Positions 8,830 through 15,945 of a stretch of DNA of 51,100 nucleotides are shown one piece after another. The DNA lies in the NCBI GenBank assembly GCA_013202495.1, contig JABMQQ010000013.1:1-51100 (forward strand). Reading direction: 5' to 3'. The translations under genes and the position numbers were made by a program. Positions within the stretch are counted from its first letter, which is position 1. Each line of letters opens with the position of its first letter. The notes under the pieces are model-generated. The model had not been told where the DNA came from, did not search any database, and saw only the letters and a program-made list of their open reading frames with translations. The stretch is from Fidelibacterota bacterium. GTDB taxonomy: Bacteria > Fidelibacterota > UBA8477 > JABMPR01.

Positions 8830-10680
8830 ATGAAGCTAAAACTTTTTGTTCTGGCCTGTTTGTCTGTCTTTTTCGGGTGTCAATCAGGATCAATTGAAAC
8901 AGGCGTTCCTGAAAAATTTGCAGAATTCCTATCACGGACTGTGGTTCAAGTGAAATATCTAAAGACAGAAGCCTTCCATGGTGAAAACAGGCACTTGATG
9001 CCGGATTCATTGACAAAAAGTGAAGCTCTACAAGATATCGAGATGCTGGAATATTTACTCAGTACCTCATATTCTGGTTATGAGTATTGGCAAAAAGAGG
9101 GGGTCGATTTTGGAGCTTACTTTGGTCATCTACACAGCTTTGTACAAGAAAATCTAAGTGTTGATACCAAGTCGTTTGAAAAAGAAATATCAGGTATTTT
9201 AACACAACTTCGCGATGGGCACATTTCCTTTGTAGGTGAGGGCTACCACGGGGCATACCGTCACAAAGCGGTTTATTTCTGTGACGTGTTGATAGAAAAA
9301 ACGACTGGGGGTCGTTATCAGGTAATCAACTCCAAAAATAAATCTGTGGACACGGGATGGTTCTTTACTGAGCCAGAACCAGAAACGTTTTTGTTTCGAA
9401 CGCTCTCTGCTCCAGGAAAGGATCAATTCCTTTTGGGGGTATTTTCCTATGAAATGGTCAACAGGAAGAACCTGTCTTTTGATGACCACGTGCTTGAAGT
9501 ACCCTTTCGGAAAAGCCGTTTACTAAATGCCCGGTTTGAGGATAAAAGTCAATTCTATATCACCCGCAAGAATGACATCCCGGCGATAAGGGTGACTGGC
9601 TTTGGTGACGAATTGTACCCAATCATGAAAGATTTTATGCATGCAGGTACTGAACTGCGCAATGAAAAAGTGATTCTGGTTAATTTGTTTAATAATGGCG
9701 GCGGCTCATCGGTTTTCCCCCAGACCTTCATTAAAAATTTGAATGGATCAGTACAATGGGAGACCTATTGGGCAGAGTTAACCTCACCAGCCATTGCCGA
9801 GTATTATGCAAACATGGATTTGAGTGAGCGTCTTGAGGTATCTCCAGCATTGCAGCAATTAAAGGCTAGATATAGTAACAAGTTTGAGCAGCTGAAAAGG
9901 ACGCCAGTTAAAAGTTGGACCTTTAGCGAAACTGAAATGAAACCCGTGAGGGGTAAATTTGCTGGGAAAATGATATTGTTAACCAATCGACGGGTTTTGT
10001 CCGCTGGCGAGAATATGGTTGGCTCTTCGCGATCTATCCCGGATCAGATAATCATAGGAGAAAACACTGGGGGCTCTGCTCAATTTTCGAGCACCTGCGA
10101 GTATGTATTGCCCCATTCCAGGCTGGTACTCAAACTTCCACGACAGCTAATTTTCATCCCCGGTCTTGAAGAATGCGTGGGATATTTGCCGGACTATTGG
10201 TTGGATACTCAAGATCCTGTTGAAGAAGTCATGAGTTGGCTCAAGGATCCCAATCATTATCAATTCCAGTATCCAAATTCTTATGCGGAAATGCTCGAAA
10301 CCATGACACCATCTATTGTATTGCCAGAAGATGTTAAAATAGCCAGGCCGTCACTCGAAATAGCTGAAGCTCAAACTCAGTTCTCTGGGAAATGGTTTGG
10401 TGTCAGCGATGGAATTCTTGATCATATGTTGGTTGTTGAAAAGATCACAAACAGCAGTGATGTAGATGCTATTTATGCCTGGGGTGTGGCATATCAGTGG
10501 GGTATTAATCAACCGGGCTGGGAGCGTTTCAAGGGGGTCTTTGAAGACGGAAAGCTCATATTAGGACGGGCAGACGGAAGTCAAACCATCACCTACTGGA
10601 TTAACCCTGATGGTAACATGAGCTCGGTTTATGAAAGACCAGGTATCTACTCGCGTTCAGAGTTGACCAAGCTGGAGTAA
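8830..10680 (+). CDS. S41-like (tail-specific protease family) lipoprotein
   Basis: The 616-residue protein starts with a lipoprotein signal peptide (MKLKLFVLACLSVFFGC, lipobox Cys17). The S41 core is seen in KVILVNLFNNGGGSS and in LLTNRRVLSAGENMVGSS. Ser391 of the latter fits the catalytic serine, and IIIGENTGGSAQFSS follows. No PDZ domain is obvious. The last 90 residues look like a separate beta-rich domain ending at RSELTKLE. Likely role: cleavage or trimming of peptides or proteins at the cell envelope. A clear GGGGG ribosome site precedes ATG 8830. The lysine that completes the Ser-Lys dyad was not identified with certainty, so activity is not assured. Confidence 0.75.
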   Translation: MKLKLFVLACLSVFFGCQSGSIETGVPEKFAEFLSRTVVQVKYLKTEAFHGENRHLMPDSLTKSEALQDIEMLEYLLSTSYSGYEYWQKEGVDFGAYFGHLHSFVQENLSVDTKSFEKEISGILTQLRDGHISFVGEGYHGAYRHKAVYFCDVLIEKTTGGRYQVINSKNKSVDTGWFFTEPEPETFLFRTLSAPGKDQFLLGVFSYEMVNRKNLSFDDHVLEVPFRKSRLLNARFEDKSQFYITRKNDIPAIRVTGFGDELYPIMKDFMHAGTELRNEKVILVNLFNNGGGSSVFPQTFIKNLNGSVQWETYWAELTSPAIAEYYANMDLSERLEVSPALQQLKARYSNKFEQLKRTPVKSWTFSETEMKPVRGKFAGKMILLTNRRVLSAGENMVGSSRSIPDQIIIGENTGGSAQFSSTCEYVLPHSRLVLKLPRQLIFIPGLEECVGYLPDYWLDTQDPVEEVMSWLKDPNHYQFQYPNSYAEMLETMTPSIVLPEDVKIARPSLEIAEAQTQFSGKWFGVSDGILDHMLVVEKITNSSDVDAIYAWGVAYQWGINQPGWERFKGVFEDGKLILGRADGSQTITYWINPDGNMSSVYERPGIYSRSELTKLE

Positions 10681-10783
10681 TTCAATAGGCCTCGTTTTTC
10701 CATAATTAAAACATCTCGGGTAATAATTCCTAATATTGCGATATAATAAGTCACATTACTAGAATTCAGGCGGAGATCATTGC

Positions 10784-11491
10784 ATGAACACACAGGATAT
10801 CTTAAAAGAATTGGAAGCTTGTGGGGATGAGCGTACCAAAAATACTCTCATTAATCATGGGGCCAAAGAACCCTTTTTTGGTGTCAAGGTTGCTGACCTA
10901 AAAAAGATTCTTAAAAAGACTAAAAAGAACCATGAGCTTTCGCTGGAACTATATGCCACTGGTAACTCTGACGCCATGTATCTGGCAGGACTGATGGCCG
11001 ATGAAACCCAGATTACCGAGACCCAGTTGGAAGCATGGGTTGATCAAGCCTACTGGTATTATCTCAGTGAATACACTGTACCCTGGGTGGCTTCAGAGAC
11101 ACCCTTTGGGTTTGAGCTGGGACTCAAATGGATAGAATCTGATCATGAGCGTGTTGCAGATGCCGGCTGGGCCACACTGTCCTCTTATGCATCCATTCAT
11201 AGAGATGAAGACCTGGATATTGAGATGTATCGAAAGCTTCTACATCAGGTGGGCGAACAGATACACTCCGCCCAGAATCGCGTACGTTTCGCCATGAATT
11301 CATTTGTTATCGCAGTGGGGTCTTATATCGAATCACTCACTGATGAAGCCCTTGAAGTTGGAGCCAAGATCGGCAAGGTGGATGTTACCCTGGGTAGCAC
11401 GGCCTGCAAAGTCCCCCTGGCTACAGAGTATGTGAATAAAGTGATCACCCGCGGTTCTGTGGGGAAGAAACGCAAAACACCCCGCTGCTAA
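10784..11491 (+). CDS. DNA alkylation repair protein, AlkD-like HEAT-repeat family
   Basis: The 235-residue all-helical protein matches the DNA alkylation repair family. It has an N-terminal GVKVADLKKILKKTKKNHEL, then NSDAMYLAGLMADE, the central WYYLSEYTVPWVASET, and WATLSSYASIHRDEDLD. AlkD-type proteins excise 3- and 7-alkylated purines without base flipping; many relatives are uncharacterised. I cannot confirm the catalytic Asp/Trp pair by eye, so glycosylase activity is inferred from family only. The basic C-terminus (KKRKTPRC) could help bind DNA. It is monocistronic and followed by repeat-rich sequence. Confidence 0.8.
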   Translation: MNTQDILKELEACGDERTKNTLINHGAKEPFFGVKVADLKKILKKTKKNHELSLELYATGNSDAMYLAGLMADETQITETQLEAWVDQAYWYYLSEYTVPWVASETPFGFELGLKWIESDHERVADAGWATLSSYASIHRDEDLDIEMYRKLLHQVGEQIHSAQNRVRFAMNSFVIAVGSYIESLTDEALEVGAKIGKVDVTLGSTACKVPLATEYVNKVITRGSVGKKRKTPRC

Positions 11492-11551
11492 CTGTACATT
11501 GAGGTATCATCCTGAGTCGTCACTCTGGGCTTGTGTCATCCCGAGCCATCA

Positions 11552-11577
11552 CACTGAGCGGAGTCGAAGTGCGAAAT
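11552..11577. repeat. Dispersed 26-bp repeat, copy A
   Basis: CACTGAGCGGAGTCGAAGTG plus GCGAAA is identical, over 26 nt, to 14219-14244. The 20-mer can fold weakly on itself (CACT...AGTG). Confidence 0.85.
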
Positions 11578-11623
11578 GTCAGGACGAAAGAGGTCGCCTC
11601 GGGTTTCGAAGAGCTCAACCATC

Positions 11624-11644
11624 GGCACTAAACCCGGACATTGA
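11624..11644. repeat. Dispersed 21-bp repeat, copy A
   Basis: GGCACTAAACCCGGACATTG and the next base are identical to 14178-14198. In both places the unit lies within 90 bp of the 26-bp repeat but in opposite order, so the two modules are shuffled. Confidence 0.8.
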
Positions 11645-11804
11645 ACTTGTCGAAATGTTAAGAATCCTGCAAACGAAGCCCTCAGGCTTCGACAAGCTCA
11701 GCCTCCAGTTCCATTTTCGATGAACAGTATTATTACCTAGTCCTTCAGGGCGGGGGTACTGAAAAACTTAAAAATATAAAGGACTTCAGTCCTGATTGTT
11801 TGGG

Positions 11805-11833
11805 CCCATCTACGTCCTCCGGACTACGATGGG
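11805..11833. repeat. Imperfect hairpin between convergent genes
   Basis: CCCATC (11805-11810) pairs with GATGGG (11828-11833), and GTCC pairs with GGAC around a TCC loop, with a TAC/TAC internal bulge. It lacks a T-run, so it could be a bidirectional stop element or simply another repeat. Confidence 0.45.
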
Positions 11834-11895
11834 AAATCTTAAGCCCCTGCTCATGTGTTGAATTAAAACCCCAGCTTCAAAGCGGCGCAAGTGAA

Positions 11896-14052
11896 TCACT
11901 TAAGCAACATCATCTTCTGAGTTGCGCTAAATCCTTCAGTTTGCATGGTGTAGAAATACAGACCTGAAGAAACTGAATGACCAGAGCGGTCAATTCCTCG
12001 CCACTGAACTGTATAGGTACCCGCAGGCTGGAAATCAGCAACCAATATGGCCACTTCCCGACCCAGCATATTGTAAACAGTAATGTTTACATCAGCAGCT
12101 CCATCTAATTCATAAGCAATGTTGGTTATTGGGTTGAAGGGATTTGGATGGCTAGCATGCAGTTTTGAGGTAGCAGGGACAACAACACCCTCTCCAATTC
12201 CAACTGTGTTGTAGTGGGGAGGACCAAACCAATCAAATGTTGGTGCAATAGGACCGCCACCAACGTTCAGCCCCCAATAGTACATGCTTGATGTATCTGC
12301 AGGATCATAAAAGCTGAGCGCCAGTGGATCAAGGGCCCAGAAGGCTGTTTTCCAGCCGGAGCCTTGGTTATATACAGCCAGCGCTTCATGGCTGTAGTTC
12401 GGATCCGTAAAACAAACTGTTCCTGTTGAGGGGATCAAGTGGTCTGTCCAATTTCCAAAACCCAGCTCAGTAAAGGGGTTGTGATATAATTGTAGACTAT
12501 CCCCGGCATAATCCCACAGGAAACCTGTCAGAGGATCATTCTCCACTGCATTGGTGGCATAAGGATCGAAAATAGAAGTCCATGGGCTAAAGCCAGAAAC
12601 ATCCTGAGGTCCCAGAGTTTCAACTCCAAGATACATGTTTTCAAAGGCACTCGCCGGGAATGTAGTATCAGCAAAATCTGAGATCACACCATAGTCCTGA
12701 CCAGTGATGAATAGACGATGTGGTGTGTCTGCTGTACCCATAGCCAGCCAGGCGGCGTAGACTGAGCTATAAGATGAAGCATCATTAAATGGACCGCCAC
12801 CCATGATGTGGTAGATGATCTCATAATGGTTAACCAATTCTGTACTAACAGGACCGAGTTTGGCTTCCCAGATATCGAAATTATTAAAGAATGTATCAGC
12901 CAAAGTTACTGTATAGTAATAAGCAGCCATTCCAACATCTAACGTTTCGTCATCATAGAACAATAGTATTGGCTCAGTTGGCTCAAAAACGGAATATGAA
13001 TAGGGATCACTCAGATGAATGTCACCATTGGAAAATTCTGCAGAGACCCAATAAAGAACTTCAGTACCAGGTGCCTGTCCAGGAAGGACGCCAGTGTAAA
13101 GATCATCATCTCCTGACATGGGCACATCAAAGGTTTCATCGTTGATTGTATAGTGGAGTCTGACTTCAACCAATGAAACATTACCTGAAGGATCATCGGC
13201 AAGGATTGTGGCATTAACTTCTCGATCATCTGTGGATATAGTTGTTTGCAACTGGTCTACCCAAAAGCGGGGCAGAGGGCTACCCCAGAACTCAACATTC
13301 ACACCCCAGTCCCACACATAAGACCGGATATGCCAGCCCCAATCATTGATGCCCGTGCGACCAATTGGAGACGAGAGCGTATTATAAAACTTTAGACAGG
13401 GTTGGGGGTCATGGTGGAATGGTGCTGACTGGAAGCCCATTCGATATTCCGTATTGACTGATTGATCCTCAAATCCGGCTAATTTTACAACCACAATAAA
13501 AGCTTCGTTCCTGACAAAATAGAACGATCCAAATTCTGAGTTCTCCAGATCCAGGGTCAGCATGTCTTGATCCAAAGCATTGGGATAAAGGGGAATATCG
13601 ATCGTGCCTGTCTCAGGCCATAGTGGTTCCCCAAGAGGATCGTACTGAAAGCTGGAATCAGCGCCATCCAGATAATTTATTCCGCCAAAAATCCAATTGT
13701 CACCAGCAATGTCAAATATTCCCCCATTGTCATAATAGCCTAGCCAGGAAGCCGGCGCTGCATCTGCGATCGCTTCCTCGTTGATTTCATCCCAGGGGTA
13801 ATTGGCGGCATAGATAGCGACTGACAGGCTGCCCCCAGTGACGTCGGGGAGGTCTGACATATTGAAATCAATTGAGTTGGCCTGGCCATCAGCAGGTGGT
13901 ATATAGTACTCAGAAAAATAGTCACCTGACCAGCCACCAAAGTTTGTATTGATGGTTAGGCCTTCCATCCATGACATGGTGACCTCTTGAGCGAAGACAG
14001 CTATGCTGAGAAGCGATAGAAATGTCAGTCTTTTAAATAGATATTGTGACAA
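11896..14052 (-). CDS. Secreted protein with FlgD-like / type IX-style C-terminal sorting domain
   Basis: The product is about 718 residues with an N-terminal signal peptide ending near LSIAVFAQ. I do not recognise the body. It has an aromatic, Asp-rich N-terminal half, an Ig-like stretch (EVRLHYTINDETFDVPM ... GTEVLYWVSAEF), and a segment on event-like folds. The last 85 residues are a classic sorting domain: HASHPNPFNPITNIAYEL, VYNMLGREVAIL, GTYTVQWRG, SSGLYFYTM. Such domains direct export through the type IX system in FCB bacteria. The frame has no ATG near the signal peptide. TTG 14052, four bases after GGAGG in GGGAGGGGGC, is the best start; TTG 14064 would put the ribosome site inside the gene. 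Confidence 0.75.
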   Translation of the reverse strand: MSQYLFKRLTFLSLLSIAVFAQEVTMSWMEGLTINTNFGGWSGDYFSEYYIPPADGQANSIDFNMSDLPDVTGGSLSVAIYAANYPWDEINEEAIADAAPASWLGYYDNGGIFDIAGDNWIFGGINYLDGADSSFQYDPLGEPLWPETGTIDIPLYPNALDQDMLTLDLENSEFGSFYFVRNEAFIVVVKLAGFEDQSVNTEYRMGFQSAPFHHDPQPCLKFYNTLSSPIGRTGINDWGWHIRSYVWDWGVNVEFWGSPLPRFWVDQLQTTISTDDREVNATILADDPSGNVSLVEVRLHYTINDETFDVPMSGDDDLYTGVLPGQAPGTEVLYWVSAEFSNGDIHLSDPYSYSVFEPTEPILLFYDDETLDVGMAAYYYTVTLADTFFNNFDIWEAKLGPVSTELVNHYEIIYHIMGGGPFNDASSYSSVYAAWLAMGTADTPHRLFITGQDYGVISDFADTTFPASAFENMYLGVETLGPQDVSGFSPWTSIFDPYATNAVENDPLTGFLWDYAGDSLQLYHNPFTELGFGNWTDHLIPSTGTVCFTDPNYSHEALAVYNQGSGWKTAFWALDPLALSFYDPADTSSMYYWGLNVGGGPIAPTFDWFGPPHYNTVGIGEGVVVPATSKLHASHPNPFNPITNIAYELDGAADVNITVYNMLGREVAILVADFQPAGTYTVQWRGIDRSGHSVSSGLYFYTMQTEGFSATQKMMLLK

Positions 14053-14177
14053 GCCCCCTCCCAATCATTGTTAACAAATCATGTGAATATGGTAATTCAA
14101 CATATTTATGAATGCAACACACTTCGTACAATTAGAGGTCCAAGGGAAAGCCTTTGGCTTCGACGGGCAAAACCATG

Positions 14178-14198
14178 GGCACTAAACCCGGACATTGA
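14178..14198. repeat. Dispersed 21-bp repeat, copy B
   Basis: This copy is identical to 11624-11644 (GGCACTAAACCCGGACATTG and the next base). Confidence 0.8.
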
Positions 14199-14218
14199 GC
14201 GGTCATCCTGAGTGGTCA

Positions 14219-14244
14219 CACTGAGCGGAGTCGAAGTGCGAAAT
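14219..14244. repeat. Dispersed 26-bp repeat, copy B
   Basis: This copy is identical to 11552-11577 (CACTGAGCGGAGTCGAAGTG core). It is preceded by TCATCCTGAGTGGT, a wording that recurs in degraded form at 11509 and 20250. Confidence 0.85.
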
Positions 14245-14476
14245 ACGAAATGTCCCATTAAAGAGAACGTCTCAGGCTTCGAGGACATCAGCCACCGGTG
14301 TAATTGAATTCACAGGCATCTCCGTTTTCACGGAACAATCCACACATTTCATCATATATTCAAACGATATTTACGAAGGCAAGATCAATTGGGATAGATC
14401 GAACTGGAGCGGGTATCACTAAAAGAATGAAACGAAATACATACTCGCCTAAAAACATTTCCACAAGGAGCTGAAT

Positions 14477-15067
14477 GTGAAAAAAAGTACTATCATACTG
14501 ATAGCAATTGTCGTCGTGATTTTCCTCATGATCTCGAGTGCTGTTGGTAAATACAATAATATGGTTACCCTGGAAGAAGGGGTTGATGCCTCCTGGGCTC
14601 AGGTAGAAAACGTATATCAGCGTCGTGCTGATCTTATCCCTAACCTGGTTGCTACCGTCAAAGGTTACGCTGAACACGAACAGGAAACTTTTACAGCTGT
14701 TACAGAGGCCAGGTCAAAAGTGAACAACATAAACGTGGAAGGCATTGCCAATAATCCACAAGCCCTACAGAATTTTCAAGCTGCACAGGGTCAACTGTCA
14801 AGTGCCTTGAGTCGCCTGATGGTGGTGGTGGAGAAATATCCTGATCTGAAAGCCAACCAGAATTTTCTGGATCTCCAGACCCAGTTGGAAGGTACTGAAA
14901 ATCGCATTGCCGTTGAACGCAATCGTTTTAACAAATCCGCCCAGGGCTATAACACCATTATTCGTCGCTTCCCTGGATCAATCTATGCCGGTATGTTTGG
15001 TTTTGATCGAAAAGCTTATTTCGAAGCGGATGCTGGGTCAGAAGTTGCCCCAGAAGTAGCATTTTAA
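14477..15067 (+). CDS. LemA family protein (paired with TPM protein)
   Basis: The 196-residue protein has an N-terminal membrane helix (MKKSTIILIAIVVVIFLM) and the LemA core: VTLEEGVDASWAQVENVYQR, RRADLIPNLVATVKGYAEHE and VERNRFNKSAQGYNTIIRRF. The start is GTG 14477, six bases after AAGGAG; the nearby ATG runs straight into a stop. A TPM-domain gene follows after 69 nt, the other common LemA pairing. Compared with the copy at 8000-8596 the architecture is the same but the sequence is clearly different, so this is an old paralogue or independent acquisition rather than a recent duplication. Confidence 0.9.
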   Translation: MKKSTIILIAIVVVIFLMISSAVGKYNNMVTLEEGVDASWAQVENVYQRRADLIPNLVATVKGYAEHEQETFTAVTEARSKVNNINVEGIANNPQALQNFQAAQGQLSSALSRLMVVVEKYPDLKANQNFLDLQTQLEGTENRIAVERNRFNKSAQGYNTIIRRFPGSIYAGMFGFDRKAYFEADAGSEVAPEVAF

Positions 15068-15089
15068 AAAAGCAGTAAAATAAATGTAC

Positions 15090-15109
15090 GGGCGGAGCAT
15101 GCTCCGCCC
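15090..15109. repeat. Perfect 20-bp palindrome between lemA 2 and the TPM gene
   Basis: GGGCGGAGCA is followed directly by its reverse complement TGCTCCGCCC. It lies in the 69-nt gap of the operon, 27 nt before the TPM start codon. It could act as a protein-binding site, an mRNA hairpin setting relative expression, or a mobile palindromic repeat. There is no T-run after it. Confidence 0.7.
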
Positions 15110-15136
15110 CCACAGCCATAGAAAAGAAAAATTTTA

Positions 15137-15862
15137 ATGACAAAATATTTGACCAGAATAGTACTGCTTTTTTTGTTTGCCACAACCCTCCTTGCCGATG
15201 GTCTTTTTCCTGATCGCATCAACAAACAGGTGAACGACTGGGGTGACCTGCTGTCATCCACCCAGGAACGTCAACTGGAACAGGCACTCCGCAATTATGA
15301 GGACGAATCATCCAATCAGATTATTCTGGCTACTTTTCCATCATTGGAAGGTGAAAGTCTGGAAGATGTGTCGGAGAGAATGTTTTCCACCTGGAATCTG
15401 GGTCAGAGCGGCAAAGACAACGGGGTACTCCTCAGCATCTTTAAAAAAGAACGCAAAATCCGTATCGAAGTCGGTTACGGGCTGGAAGGTGCGCTCCCTG
15501 ACATTACTGCAGGCAAAATCATCCGTAACGAGATCACACCCTATTTCAAAGAAGGACGCTGGTATGAGGGCATTGTGGGCGGATTACAGGGTATTATTCA
15601 AGCCACCACTGGTGAATACAAGGGAACCGGTCCACGACGTAGTGGTCAACGCAAAAAGAATAGCAGTCCCCTTGGTCTTATCTTTCCACTCGTCATTTTT
15701 ATGCTGCTGGGTCGCGGACGTATGGGCGGATTAGGTGGATTCTTTCTCGGCTCCATGCTGGGATCATCCATGAGAGGTGGTGGCAGCAGCGGTTTCGGAG
15801 GAGGAGGTTTCTCTGGAGGCGGTGGCTTTGGCGGGGGCGGTGGTGCTTCCGGGGGCTGGTAG
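15137..15862 (+). CDS. TPM-domain (YgcG-type) exported protein with Gly-rich tail
   Basis: The 241-residue protein has a signal peptide (MTKYLTRIVLLFLFATTLLA) and a TPM domain from FPDRINKQVNDWGDLLSSTQ through IRIEVGYGLEGALPDITAGK to about residue 160. A short hydrophobic stretch (LGLIFPLVIFMLLG) follows. The C-terminus is a low-complexity tail of GGGFSGGGGFGGGGG type ending in SGGW, typical of this family. TPM domains are linked to membrane quality control and photosystem repair in plants; bacterial partners are usually LemA proteins, as here. The function in this cell is unknown. The topology would leave the TPM domain outside the cytoplasm. Confidence 0.87.
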   Translation: MTKYLTRIVLLFLFATTLLADGLFPDRINKQVNDWGDLLSSTQERQLEQALRNYEDESSNQIILATFPSLEGESLEDVSERMFSTWNLGQSGKDNGVLLSIFKKERKIRIEVGYGLEGALPDITAGKIIRNEITPYFKEGRWYEGIVGGLQGIIQATTGEYKGTGPRRSGQRKKNSSPLGLIFPLVIFMLLGRGRMGGLGGFFLGSMLGSSMRGGGSSGFGGGGFSGGGGFGGGGGASGGW

Positions 15863-15869
15863 AAAGTTG

Positions 15870-15940
15870 GACATTGAGGCTCTCGAAATGTCCGATTATC
15901 TCACAAGCCTTACCCTTCGACGAGCTCAGGGGTCGGCTCT
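15870..15940. repeat. 71-bp dispersed intergenic repeat, copy 2
   Basis: This copy is ungapped and about 89% identical to 5803-5873. It begins 8 nt after the TPM stop codon and ends 6 nt before the stop of the TonB receptor, filling the gap between convergent genes. Its position suggests a role in ending or protecting transcripts, by inference. Confidence 0.8.
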
Positions 15941-15945
15941 ACATC

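Larger units (their letters stand above)
11492..11895. other. Gene-free 404-bp repeat-rich spacer between convergent genes
   Basis: The spacer is a mosaic of dispersed-repeat pieces (11552-11577, 11624-11644 and CTTCGACAAGCTCAGCCTCC near 11688) and a hairpin at 11805-11833. It also carries a small inverted repeat GGACTTCAGTCC near 11781-11792. One frame stays open for 74 codons from 11499, but its composition is just the repeats read through. I see no gene here. Confidence 0.7.
14053..14476. other. Divergent spacer with repeat modules
   Basis: This region lies between the sorted secreted protein (minus) and lemA 2 (plus). It holds the 21-bp module (14178-14198) and the 26-bp module (14219-14244) plus other CTTCGA-type fragments near 14157 and 14276. 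Promoters for both genes must lie here, but none could be singled out. AAGGAG 14465-14470 is the ribosome site of lemA 2. Confidence 0.6.

Noticed and set aside
11499-11723. 74-codon open frame after the AlkD-like gene
   Set aside because: It is made of dispersed repeat sequence read through. Its second half matches repeat modules also found at 14178-14244, and it lacks a ribosome site.
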